Notes under the pieces: model-generated
Told to the model about the DNA's origin: nothing
Database searches by the model: none
Seen by the model: only the letters and a program-made list of their open reading frames with translations
In this document: positions 1-5,370 of the stretch, piece after piece
How positions within the stretch are numbered: the first letter of the stretch is position 1
Layout: each line of letters begins with the position of its first letter
Source: an uncultured Eggerthella sp.
GTDB lineage: Bacteria; Actinomycetota; Coriobacteriia; Coriobacteriales; Eggerthellaceae
Direction of reading: 5' to 3'
Assembly: GCA_900548955.1 (NCBI GenBank)
Contig: URMQ01000055.1
Span: 1-10,017 of the forward strand
DNA: 10,017 bases
Program-made: the position numbers and the translations under genes

Positions 1-95
1 GAAATCCTGAAGTGAATGAATGGTAAACGAATTCGGAAGAGTCCAACCTTCCAACAAGGCTGGATTCCACCGAATTCGCGCTTTAGTAGAGCCAT
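1..95 (-). CDS. 5' end of an unrecognised gene, truncated by the window edge
   Basis: An ATG at 95-93 opens a minus-strand frame that stays open to the left edge (31 codons plus 2 bases). It is preceded by a perfect AGGAGG (107-102 on the minus strand) six bases upstream, which makes the start convincing although the piece is short. The peptide begins MALLKREFGGIQPCWKVGLF and continues with a basic/aromatic stretch (RIRLPFIHFRI). That could be a cytoplasmic lead-in to a first membrane helix, but no domain can be named from so little. It is divergent from the HxlR-type regulator at 429, the usual position of a target gene of that family, so regulation by that protein is a reasonable inference. 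The real function is in the sequence to the left. Confidence 0.7.
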   Translation of the reverse strand, partial: MALLKREFGGIQPCWKVGLFRIRLPFIHFRI

Positions 96-101
96 TTCCA
101 C

Positions 102-107
102 CCTCCT
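102..107 (-). promoter_or_regulatory. Shine-Dalgarno AGGAGG that fixes the start of the left-edge gene
   Basis: The plus strand reads CCTCCT here, giving AGGAGG on the minus strand, six bases before the ATG at 95-93. A perfect ribosome binding site at correct spacing is the main evidence that the left-edge frame is a real gene. Seven bases further upstream on the transcript is a GTTCTTT (minus strand, 120-114) that can pair with an arm of the dyad at 128-150, so access to this site could be modulated. Confidence 0.75.
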
Positions 108-127
108 ACTATTAAAGAACCCCCTTT

Positions 128-150
128 TAGTTCTTTGAGACAAAGAACTA
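128..150. promoter_or_regulatory. Perfect 10-bp inverted repeat, possible operator or leader hairpin
   Basis: TAGTTCTTTG (128-137) and CAAAGAACTA (141-150) are exact reverse complements around a 3-base centre. Length and symmetry fit a winged-helix dimer operator such as that of the neighbouring HxlR-type regulator. Equally, in the transcript of the left-edge gene the dyad would form a tight hairpin, and its CAAAGAAC arm could instead pair with GTTCTTT next to the Shine-Dalgarno (minus strand of 114-120). Operator versus RNA switch cannot be decided from sequence. Confidence 0.5.
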
Positions 151-177
151 GTCTTATTTTGTGAATTGTCTGCGGCA

Positions 178-204
178 AAACCAAGAACGCACTTTTTTAT
201 TAGG
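178..204. repeat. 27-bp exact direct repeat, copy 1
   Basis: This 27-base stretch, containing the core CCAAGAACGCACTTTTTTAT, recurs without a mismatch and in the same orientation at 1326-1352. Two looser relatives sharing an AC(T/C)TTTTTAT(T/A)AG core lie close by at 209-221 and 291-303. Both exact copies are intergenic. The role is unknown: a protein binding site, a dispersed intergenic repeat family, or repeats bounding the intervening 1.1 kb are all possible. Confidence 0.8.
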
Positions 205-219
205 ACATACCTTTTTATA

Positions 220-252
220 AGTAACTAACTAATTACATATCTTTTAGTTACT
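220..252. promoter_or_regulatory. 9-bp inverted repeat AGTAACTAA / TTAGTTACT
   Basis: The arms at 220-228 and 244-252 are perfect complements with a 15-base spacer, roughly two helical turns centre to centre. It sits between the two divergent start codons, so a regulator binding site is the simplest reading. Which protein binds is unknown. Confidence 0.4.
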
Positions 253-428
253 ACCTAGAAATCCGGCGACTGTCCCACAAGGTGAAACATACTTTTTTAT
301 TAGTATCCCCGAGTTAGTTCTGGGGTGTTACAGTTTTCTATTATTGGCTTATTGATATTGCACAAATTTATGTGCGCATAACGGGAGATAAGGAGCTAAT
401 ACCAAATTGTGACGTTAAAGGATTTATC

Positions 429-776
429 ATGTTACCGAAAAAAGAGCTGCCTCAAAATCCCGCTGTTGTAGCTCTTTGGCTTTTGGGTAATAAATGGACG
501 CTGTATATTTTGCAACATTTGCTTGTTCGCCCTCACTCGTTTGGTGAGTTACGTCGTTCTATAGATGGCATTAGCGATAAAGTTTTAAGCGATAATCTTA
601 AAAAACTTCAAACTAATGAAATTATTTTTAAGTCGATTACCTCTGATAATCCGCCTCGGTCATATTATTCGGTTACAGTTTTAGGAAAATCTTTACTTCC
701 TGTTATAGATTCTCTTAGTACATGGGGCGCTAAATATTTAAATACAGTTAAGGATTCAGACTCAATACTTAATTAA
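429..776 (+). CDS. HxlR/MarR-like winged-helix transcriptional regulator
   Basis: A 115-residue DNA-binding regulator of the HxlR family, which act as dimers on promoters of neighbouring genes. The family pattern is clear: LGNKWTLYILQHLL (residues 19-32) is helix 1 with the conserved GxKW. FGELRRSIDGISDKVLSDNLKKL (38-60) is the helix-turn-helix. The wing follows with PPRSYYSVTVLG (75-86), and PVIDSLSTWG (91-100) is the dimerisation helix. I chose ATG 429 because AAAGGA lies 6 bases upstream and the product then has the usual family length. A GTG at 372 would add 19 residues with no family resemblance. From ATG 429 the protein has no cysteine at all: Asn occupies the usual N-terminal Cys position (NPAVVAL for CPV-type), so thiol redox sensing as in YodB/HypR-type members is unlikely. 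It is divergent from the left-edge gene. Its codons are AT-rich compared with the metabolic genes downstream. Confidence 0.9.
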   Translation: MLPKKELPQNPAVVALWLLGNKWTLYILQHLLVRPHSFGELRRSIDGISDKVLSDNLKKLQTNEIIFKSITSDNPPRSYYSVTVLGKSLLPVIDSLSTWGAKYLNTVKDSDSILN

Positions 777-800
777 ACGCTTAGCATACGTCTGTGTTTT

Positions 801-840
801 AAAGCGGTTTCCTACTTTCGGTTGGGAGCCGTTTTTTCTT
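801..840 (+). terminator. Rho-independent terminator of the HxlR gene
   Basis: CGGTTTCC (805-812) pairs with GGGAGCCG (824-831), with two G-U pairs and two further pairs beyond a mismatch, around a TTTCG loop, followed by TTTTTTCTT. It starts 25 bases after the stop codon. Confidence 0.8.
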
Positions 841-883
841 GACAGAACTGTTTTGTACCGATTATCGCTAGCTTTCAGACATC

Positions 884-953
884 TCTTAGTCACTGACGCT
901 TAGCCATCGACTCTTAGTCACTAGCTATTAGCTGTTAGCTCTTATAGTGGTTA
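884..953. repeat. 14-bp degenerate tandem repeat, about five units
   Basis: Units start at 884, 898, 912, 926 and 940. The first four read TCTTAGTCACTGAC, GCTTAGCCATCGAC, TCTTAGTCACTAGC and TATTAGCTGTTAGC, and the fifth, starting TCTTATAG, is more divergent. TTAG at positions 3-6 of the unit is the constant part. It lies just after the HxlR terminator. No function can be assigned. Confidence 0.6.
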
Positions 954-1067
954 CTAGCTTCTTGTATCGATTAGTTAGATGCTAGTACGCACTTATTGCA
1001 ACGTATTTGGATTACTCTTAATTGGAATAACAACAAAGACCATATACAATGATTGAAAAGGTTGCGA

Positions 1068-1105
1068 GGGACTCAACAAGGAGAGAGAGTCGGTTGTTGA
1101 GTCCC
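1068..1105. repeat. 12-bp perfect inverted repeat with 14-base loop
   Basis: GGGACTCAACAA (1068-1079) and TTGTTGAGTCCC (1094-1105) are exact complements. No T-run follows on either strand, so it is not a standard terminator. A stem this long in RNA would be stable, so it may be part of a small RNA or a protein-binding dyad. Confidence 0.65.
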
Positions 1106-1240
1106 AGCACCATTCCGCTTGTTTTCGTTTACGTTTCGCGTGCACCAAAACGCCAACTCATTTAGCGTTTGCTTCCCTGGCATCTTCAAAAACACTAGGG
1201 CAGGATAACCTAAGACGACTTTGAGTTGTTAAAAGCAAGC

Positions 1241-1274
1241 AAGAAAGACACTAGCTAGGCGTATTGTCTTTCTT
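1241..1274. repeat. 10-bp perfect inverted repeat inside a larger foldable block
   Basis: AAGAAAGACA (1241-1250) pairs exactly with TGTCTTTCTT (1265-1274), again over a 14-base loop. AGGGCA (1197-1202) can pair with TGCCCT (1275-1280), closing a larger multi-branched fold. No terminator-like T-run follows. Confidence 0.55.
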
Positions 1275-1325
1275 TGCCCTTCTTGTATCTGAAGGTAGTT
1301 TTTACTTTAGATTGGATTATTAGCT

Positions 1326-1352
1326 AAACCAAGAACGCACTTTTTTATTAGG
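1326..1352. repeat. 27-bp exact direct repeat, copy 2
   Basis: Identical over 27 bases and in the same orientation as 178-204, about 1.15 kb apart. It lies between the hairpin-rich block and the tRNA terminator. A small AGGTG / CACCT dyad overlaps its end (1350-1367). Confidence 0.8.
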
Positions 1353-1493
1353 TGTATAAAATCACCTGCTAGTTCGCCTTATTTAGCAATGCGTAAATGC
1401 AATATGGAACTTTTCGCCATTGTCATGCGATTGTCATATTTGACTGCACTTAAGCTGTGACCTAATTGTGACATTTGGCAAATTTTGAACCTT

Positions 1494-1531
1494 AATAAAC
1501 AAAAAAGCCACCGAGAAAAATACTCGGTGAC
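1494..1531 (-). terminator. Terminator of tRNA-Arg
   Basis: On the minus strand, the arms GTCACCGAG (1531-1523) and CTCGGTGGC (1515-1507) form a 9-pair stem with one G-U, followed by TTTTTTGTTTATT. It begins 13 bases after the CCA end of the tRNA. Confidence 0.9.
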
Positions 1532-1543
1532 CTGGTCTTTCGA

Positions 1544-1620
1544 TGGTGCGCCGTGAGGGATTCGAACCCCCGACGTACTGATTCGTAGTCAGTCCCTCTA
1601 TCCAGCTGAGGTAACGGCGC
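1544..1620 (-). tRNA. tRNA-Arg (anticodon ACG), CCA encoded
   Basis: The minus strand folds as a full cloverleaf. The acceptor stem is GCGCCGT/ACGGCGC, the D arm is CCTC-AGCTGGATA-GAGG, the anticodon arm is ACTGA-CTACGAA-TCAGT, and the T arm is GGGGG-TTCGAAT-CCCTC. The anticodon is ACG, whose first base is normally deaminated to inosine by TadA to read CGU, CGC and CGA. The discriminator is A (1547) and the following CCA (1546-1544) is in the DNA. It forms a single-gene unit with its own promoter and terminator, divergent from the MFS gene. Confidence 0.97.
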
Positions 1621-1634
1621 ATTTTCAGCAAGAA

Positions 1635-1665
1635 ATAGTCTCTTACTTTCTGGCCACCGTGTCAA
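1635..1665 (-). promoter_or_regulatory. Promoter of tRNA-Arg
   Basis: A perfect TTGACA lies on the minus strand at 1665-1660, about 40 bases upstream of the tRNA 5' end, which is right for a start a few bases before it. The -10 is weak: GACTAT (1640-1635) at 19 bases or a neighbouring hexamer. The call rests on the -35 box and its position. Confidence 0.5.
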
Positions 1666-1803
1666 GAAGTTTTTTAAATTGTGTTGATGATGTGATGCCC
1701 ACTGGCTAAAACTTCTTTCTTTACATCCTTCTTTACTTTACCTTTCACGCTATTAGAATTGTTCATGGGGAGAATTCACCTATGCGTGCAGAGGGAGGGC
1801 GCA

Positions 1804-3216
1804 ATGGGAACAACTCACCCAAACGAAGACTACACAGAAAAACTTACTATCCGTCACGTTCTTATAGTGGTTACGGGTATTCTGGTGTGCTTCGGTCCCG
1901 CAACTCTGGTATTTAATACGTGGTCAATTCTTGTGGTGCCTGTATGCAGTAGTCTCGATGTTCCAACGGGCGCTTTTACCTTTTATGTATCCTGCATCTT
2001 CCTTTTTTCTGCACTTGCTGCACCCTTTGCGGGAAACTTAATGAACCGTTTTGATGCCCGTATCGTTATAACAATCTCTTGCGGACTGGTCTCGGTGGGC
2101 ATTTTTGCTTCTTCTTTTTATTCAGAGGTTTGGCAATTCTACATATCTGGAGCTATTGAAGGCATTGGTGTTGTTACTTTAGTAAGTCTGGTTGCCCCTA
2201 CTCTTATTAATCGTTGGTATCGTCGACATATGGGTGTGTTGATCGGCATCTGTGTAGCCATGATGGGCGTTGGAGCAGCAGTATGGAACATGCTTGGCAG
2301 TTTTCTGCTTGGCGAATTCGATTGGCGTATGTGCTATGCCGTATTCGGTGTTATTTCAGCAGTTATTTCTATGCCTGCAACTGCATTCTTGATTCGCAGC
2401 TACCCCGAAGATGCTGGACTAAAACCCTACGGAAAGCCAACAGAGCTTTCATCGGCAAAACCTTCATCGACAGAATTGATGCCAAAAGAATCATCACCAA
2501 TAAAATCATCTCATAACGCCAACTCAACGCCTTCGTTTCGACGCATTGGCAGCGTTTCTGCCAAGCGCGCATTTCGGATGCCTGCGTTTTTCCTCCTAGC
2601 GATTACTATCGCTCTTAATAACGGCGTTGCCCAAATGGGAAATTACCTGGCAACCTATCTTTATTTTCTTTCTGATTCTGGATCGCTTGGCATTTCTCCT
2701 GCTGAAGTAGTTATTATGGCGGGCGTTGTAGCCTCATGCCTTCAGATTGCTCAAGCATGTGCCAAAGTAGGATTGGGTCAAATTGCCGATCACAGCATAC
2801 GGGTATCATTATTTATCGCGTGTTCTTGCGGTTTATTGGGAATTTTATTCTGCTGGCAGGGCGCTCGCATAAGCCCTCTTTGTTTTTATATTGGTGCGGC
2901 GTTTTTCGGCATTCTTTTTGGTGCAACAAATGTGCTGGGGCCTACCATCACTAGGTATCTTTTTGGACCAAAAGACTACACCGTCATTTATTCTCGCGTC
3001 GCTATTGTGGTTAATTTTCTGCCGGTGTTATTTATTCCTATTTTCGCAGCGCTTTCCGATATAGATTGGAACTTATTATTTGCATTCGCTACCACTGTTG
3101 TGGTGATTATCTTTGCATGTGCCATCATTCTTATGAAGCTTGCAAAGAACATTAAGTCTGACGAGATTGAAAGCAAATCGACCGAACTTGAAAATCCTAC
3201 AGAATGCGCCGCATAG
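1804..3216 (+). CDS. MFS transporter, OFA (oxalate/formate antiporter-like) type
   Basis: A 470-residue secondary carrier with about 12 membrane helices. It resembles the OFA/monocarboxylate branch of the major facilitator superfamily, which exchange or symport small organic anions. NTWSILVVPV (38-47) in helix 1, the loop AGNLMNRFDAR (76-86, motif-A like), NRWYRRHMGVLIGI (136-149) and the end of the N-half PEDAGLKPYG (201-210) are typical of that branch. A hydrophilic Ser/Lys-rich linker (about 211-255) separates the halves, and the second half resumes at FRMPAFFLL (257-265). The start ATG 1804 has GGAGGG ending 4 bases upstream; earlier in-frame starts at 1759 (TTG) or 1765 lack a ribosome site. 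The substrate cannot be told: no catabolic gene is adjacent. It is a single-gene unit, followed directly by a 7-base tandem repeat and no obvious terminator. Confidence 0.88.
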   Translation: MGTTHPNEDYTEKLTIRHVLIVVTGILVCFGPATLVFNTWSILVVPVCSSLDVPTGAFTFYVSCIFLFSALAAPFAGNLMNRFDARIVITISCGLVSVGIFASSFYSEVWQFYISGAIEGIGVVTLVSLVAPTLINRWYRRHMGVLIGICVAMMGVGAAVWNMLGSFLLGEFDWRMCYAVFGVISAVISMPATAFLIRSYPEDAGLKPYGKPTELSSAKPSSTELMPKESSPIKSSHNANSTPSFRRIGSVSAKRAFRMPAFFLLAITIALNNGVAQMGNYLATYLYFLSDSGSLGISPAEVVIMAGVVASCLQIAQACAKVGLGQIADHSIRVSLFIACSCGLLGILFCWQGARISPLCFYIGAAFFGILFGATNVLGPTITRYLFGPKDYTVIYSRVAIVVNFLPVLFIPIFAALSDIDWNLLFAFATTVVVIIFACAIILMKLAKNIKSDEIESKSTELENPTECAA

Positions 3217-3262
3217 AACGAGTGTCTTCCCTAAACAGGCAACCGCGAAAAACAGAAAACCC

Positions 3263-3368
3263 TTACACCTCACGCCTCGCGTCTCATGTCTTACATCTCG
3301 CGTCTTACACTTCACGTCTCACGTCTCACGTCTCAACGTCTCACGCCTCACACCCCACACCTCACGCT
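3263..3368. repeat. 7-bp tandem repeat, about 15 units, consensus TCACGTC
   Basis: Units run head to tail from 3263 to 3368. Three consecutive perfect TCACGTC units sit at 3312-3332, one unit is 8 bases (3333-3340), and the rest carry one to three changes, for example TCACGCC, TCGCGTC, TTACACC. The plus strand is nearly G-poor and C/T-rich. The period is not a multiple of three, so frames reading through it are accidental. It lies 46 bases after the MFS stop. It may be a slipped-strand array; no spacers are present, so it is not CRISPR. Confidence 0.9.
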
Positions 3369-3535
3369 TCCTCTAAAAAATATTTCTGGGCAGAGCGCTA
3401 TAAAATGTTTACAATCTAATGTGCTTTATTCTGTAAAGATAGAGCACCGCAACTGATCACCTTCGATTCGCCTACACGAAATCTGAAGTTTGTTTAGTTG
3501 CTTTTGCATTATCACACGATGGAAGGACAGTACTT

Positions 3536-3629
3536 GAAGGTTCGAAAATCGAAACCTCACAGTAACTAACCTTCGACCGCTTTCACTGCTCTTTGCCCGT
3601 GTCGGTGGTCGAAGGAAGACCACTACACG
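3536..3629 (+). promoter_or_regulatory. Cluster of mutually exclusive stems, possible attenuator-like element
   Basis: Three stems compete for the same bases. GAAGGTT (3536-3542) pairs with AACCTTC (3568-3574). CCTTCGACC (3570-3578) pairs with GGTCGAAGG (3607-3615). CGTGT/GTGGTC (3598-3610) pairs with GACCAC/ACACG (3618-3629). A local hairpin TTCGA-AAA-TCGAA lies at 3541-3553. Such alternation is typical of RNA switches, and this lies about 350 bases upstream of a predicted Mg transport operon. No known riboswitch consensus is recognised and no clear terminator follows the last stem, so the role is uncertain. Confidence 0.3.
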
Positions 3630-3704
3630 ATGAGGCTTCACGCTTGGTATTTTTGTAGGCATCACTATGCTTTAAACCGATACGCTGGCTTGCTTTGCTG
3701 CGCT

Positions 3705-3914
3705 TCAGTTTTGCTTTGGCTTGCTTTTGCGTTGCTTTGGCTTACTTTGGTTGGGTTTAGCTTGCACTTGCTTTGCTTTAGCTGGTTTTTGCTTCGCTTT
3801 AGCTTGCTTTTTGGCTTGCCGCGCTTGTCTAGTTTTCTGCTTGGTTGCCCGCTTTGTAAAGGGCCACTTTTCTGAGGAATTGCTACGACAAATTCTGGTC
3901 AGCTTTTTTGCCAC
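3705..3914 (-). CDS. Possible small Lys/Gln/Ala-rich basic protein (doubtful)
   Basis: A GTG at 3914-3912 opens a 69-codon minus-strand frame. After MAKKLTRICRSNSSEKWPFT it becomes almost entirely Lys, Gln, Ala, Arg and Pro (about residues 21-68, with recurring AKQ and KPKQ), like the unstructured nucleic-acid-binding tails of histone H1-like or extended HU proteins. Lys and Ala codons vary at the third position along the tail, which slightly favours coding. The ribosome site (AAGG about 10 bases upstream) is poor and no domain is recognisable. The alternative is a non-coding low-complexity tract built on GCTTTG/GCTTGC on the plus strand, where two hydrophobic frames also stay open. It would be convergent with the MFS gene and divergent from the metal operon. 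Confidence 0.27.
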   Translation of the reverse strand: MAKKLTRICRSNSSEKWPFTKRATKQKTRQARQAKKQAKAKQKPAKAKQVQAKPNQSKPKQRKSKPKQN

Positions 3915-3971
3915 TTTGTTGCTACCTTAGCGCTTCGCTCCACAAAAATGCCACGCGTACTGCTTTAAGAA

Positions 3972-3977
3972 AAGGAG
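3972..3977 (+). promoter_or_regulatory. Shine-Dalgarno AAGGAG of the PRC/MgtE-N/CBS gene
   Basis: AAGGAG ends 4 bases before ATG 3982, in the context AAAAGGAGCTGTATG. It is the strongest translation signal of the three-gene operon and fixes the start of its first gene. Confidence 0.8.
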
Positions 3978-3981
3978 CTGT

Positions 3982-5331
3982 ATGCTTTACTTATCTCAAA
4001 TGCTTGGCGAACCCGTAGTTGATGCTAACGGAGAAAAAATAGGGTCTATTTCAGATCTCGCCATTCAAACGGGTGAAGTATTCCCCCGCATTACCAGTCT
4101 CGCCTTTTTAGGTCCTGGCAAAACACCTTTCATGATTTCTTGGCGAAAGTACGTTGAGGGTTTTAGCGAAGAAGAAGGTATTCGCCTTAAGGTGGATCGC
4201 ACCGCTATTCGTTTTAGTTATCTGCAGCCTGCAGAGGTTTTACTTGCACGCGATTTGCTCAATCGACAGATCGTCGACACACAAGGCATGAAGGTCGTAC
4301 GCGTAAACGACTTAAAGCTGTCTATTTCCGGCACTCAACTTCGTCTTCTTGGAGCAGAAGTCGGATGGCGCGGAATTCTGCGTGGTCTTGCTCCCTGGGT
4401 GGAAAAGGCAGCCTGCTCCATTGCAAAAGCATTCCATAAATCTATCGATGAAAAACTTATTGCCTGGAATTACATGGATTTGCTTGACCGCGATCTTTCC
4501 AAAGTACAGCTTTCTGTTACCCACACCCGCCTTGAAGAGCTGCACCCGGCAGATGTAGCAGACATTTTGGAGCAGCTAGACCCCAAACAACGCGCCAACG
4601 TATTCCAGCATTTGGACGACACTCAAGCAGGCGAAGCCATTTCAGAAATGGAAGATGAATTCCAGGCGGACATTATTGATGGCCTAGACGAAACACGCGC
4701 CAGTCGCCTGCTTGGCAACATGGATCCTGACGATGCGGCAGACATTGTGGGCGATCTTCCCTATGAAAAAGCAGAAACTCTGCTGCGCTTGATGGGCGTT
4801 GAGGATGCGGCAGGTATTCGTAAACTGCTTGGCTATAAAGACGATACCGCTGGTGGCCTTATGACCACCCAATTCGTTGCTATGCACACGACCAATACTG
4901 TCGGAGAAACCACCGAAGTCTTACGTCATTTAGACGAAGACCATCCTACGGTGAGCTATGTATACGTACTAGATGAATACGACAAACTCGTCGGCGTTCT
5001 TTCACTTCGCACGCTGGTTCTTAACACTGAAGAAACCCGGCTCAAGGACATCATGTTCGATGAAATAATCACCTCTTTGCCCGAAAAACCCGAAGATGAA
5101 GTTGCCGCTGATATTTCCAAGTATGACTTGCTTGCTATGCCTGTTGTAGACGAATCGGGTCGTATGTTGGGCATTGTTACTTTCGACGACGCTATGGATG
5201 TTATTGAAGATGACGCTGAAGAGGTAAAAACTCATTGGGCATGGGGGCAACTCGCAATTACCATTGCAGTGTTTTTGGTACTTTTGGTTCCCTACACCTT
5301 CCTCGTCTTGCATTTCTTCGGATCAAACTAA
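3982..5331 (+). CDS. PRC-barrel / MgtE N-domain / CBS-pair protein with one C-terminal membrane helix
   Basis: A 449-residue protein that looks like the cytosolic Mg2+-sensing part of the MgtE channel without the channel. In order there are two PRC-barrel-like segments (about 1-75 and 86-128) and a linker. The MgtE N superhelical domain follows (about 185-285: LHPADVADILEQLDP at 187, DPDDAADIVGDLP at 248), then the junction TAGGLMT (289-295). A CBS pair comes next (about 291-350 and 355-412, with YDLLAMPVVDESGRMLGIVTFDDAMDVI). A single hydrophobic helix (about 422-444) ends near the C-terminus. True MgtE has five C-terminal membrane helices. Acidic surfaces between the N and CBS domains bind Mg2+ in MgtE and are rich in Asp/Glu here too. 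It is first in an operon, 39 bases before the NRAMP-type transporter. I infer that it senses Mg2+ and gates or stabilises that transporter. Confidence 0.9.
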   Translation: MLYLSQMLGEPVVDANGEKIGSISDLAIQTGEVFPRITSLAFLGPGKTPFMISWRKYVEGFSEEEGIRLKVDRTAIRFSYLQPAEVLLARDLLNRQIVDTQGMKVVRVNDLKLSISGTQLRLLGAEVGWRGILRGLAPWVEKAACSIAKAFHKSIDEKLIAWNYMDLLDRDLSKVQLSVTHTRLEELHPADVADILEQLDPKQRANVFQHLDDTQAGEAISEMEDEFQADIIDGLDETRASRLLGNMDPDDAADIVGDLPYEKAETLLRLMGVEDAAGIRKLLGYKDDTAGGLMTTQFVAMHTTNTVGETTEVLRHLDEDHPTVSYVYVLDEYDKLVGVLSLRTLVLNTEETRLKDIMFDEIITSLPEKPEDEVAADISKYDLLAMPVVDESGRMLGIVTFDDAMDVIEDDAEEVKTHWAWGQLAITIAVFLVLLVPYTFLVLHFFGSN

Positions 5332-5370
5332 TCACTTCCTAACTAGCTACGAAGAAAGTATTGGTGAAGT

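Larger units (their letters stand above)
96..428. other. Divergent intergenic regulatory region between the left-edge gene and the HxlR regulator
   Basis: No gene is visible in this AT-rich stretch, which must hold the promoters of both flanking genes. It contains four noteworthy elements. There is a perfect 10-base dyad at 128-150. One copy of a 27-base repeat lies at 178-204, with looser versions around 203-226 and 283-306. A 9-base dyad AGTAACTAA / TTAGTTACT spans 220-252. A small dyad GCACA / TGTGC at 360-375 lies just upstream of the regulator and could be an autoregulatory site. I could not pick convincing -35/-10 pairs for either gene. Confidence 0.6.
841..1493. other. Long gene-poor intergenic stretch with repeats and strong hairpins
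   Basis: No frame on either strand has a ribosome site plus recognisable product. The stretch holds a 14-base degenerate tandem repeat (884-953), a 12-base perfect inverted repeat (1068-1105), a 10-base perfect inverted repeat (1241-1274) enclosed by AGGGCA/TGCCCT, and the second copy of the 27-base repeat (1326-1352). It could encode a small structured RNA around 1060-1290 or be decayed sequence. No known RNA family was recognised. Confidence 0.5.
3217..3704. other. Intergenic stretch with tandem repeat and competing hairpin arms
   Basis: No credible gene is seen. The first part is the 7-base tandem repeat (3263-3368). A 10-pair hairpin follows at 3421-3447 (two G-U pairs). Then a cluster of mutually exclusive stems spans 3536-3629. 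A TATAAA at 3399-3404 looks like a -10 box but has no matching -35. The promoter of the downstream metal-transport operon may lie here or within 3705-3970. Confidence 0.5.

Noticed and set aside
29..78. Inverted repeat CGAATTCGG / CCGAATTCG with inner pairings, resembling a structured RNA
   Set aside because: It lies inside the left-edge coding frame, which has a perfect ribosome site; the symmetry comes mainly from two GAATTC palindromes.
1049..1165. 38-codon plus-strand frame overlapping the 12-base inverted repeat
   Set aside because: No ribosome site, no recognisable product, and the length is expected by chance.
178..1352. Transposon or island bounded by the 27-bp repeats
   Set aside because: The repeats are direct, there is no transposase, integrase or target duplication, and degenerate motif copies lie outside the pair's symmetry.
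1434..1631. 65-codon minus-strand open frame
   Set aside because: It runs straight through the tRNA-Arg gene and its terminator and has no ribosome site.
3263..3368. Possible CRISPR array
   Set aside because: Contiguous 7-base units without spacers and no cas genes nearby.
3140..3419. Several open frames over the heptamer repeat, rich in Thr, Ser, His and Arg
   Set aside because: A 7-base repeat without stop codons stays open in all three frames; none has a start signal.
3630..3930. Two hydrophobic plus-strand frames (Leu/Phe/Cys-rich)
   Set aside because: They reflect the GCTTTG-type low complexity; there is no ribosome site or membrane-protein organisation.
3420..3980. M-box (ykoK) or yybP-ykoY metal riboswitch upstream of the metal operon
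   Set aside because: The conserved sequence blocks of those riboswitches are not visible; only unspecific stems are present.
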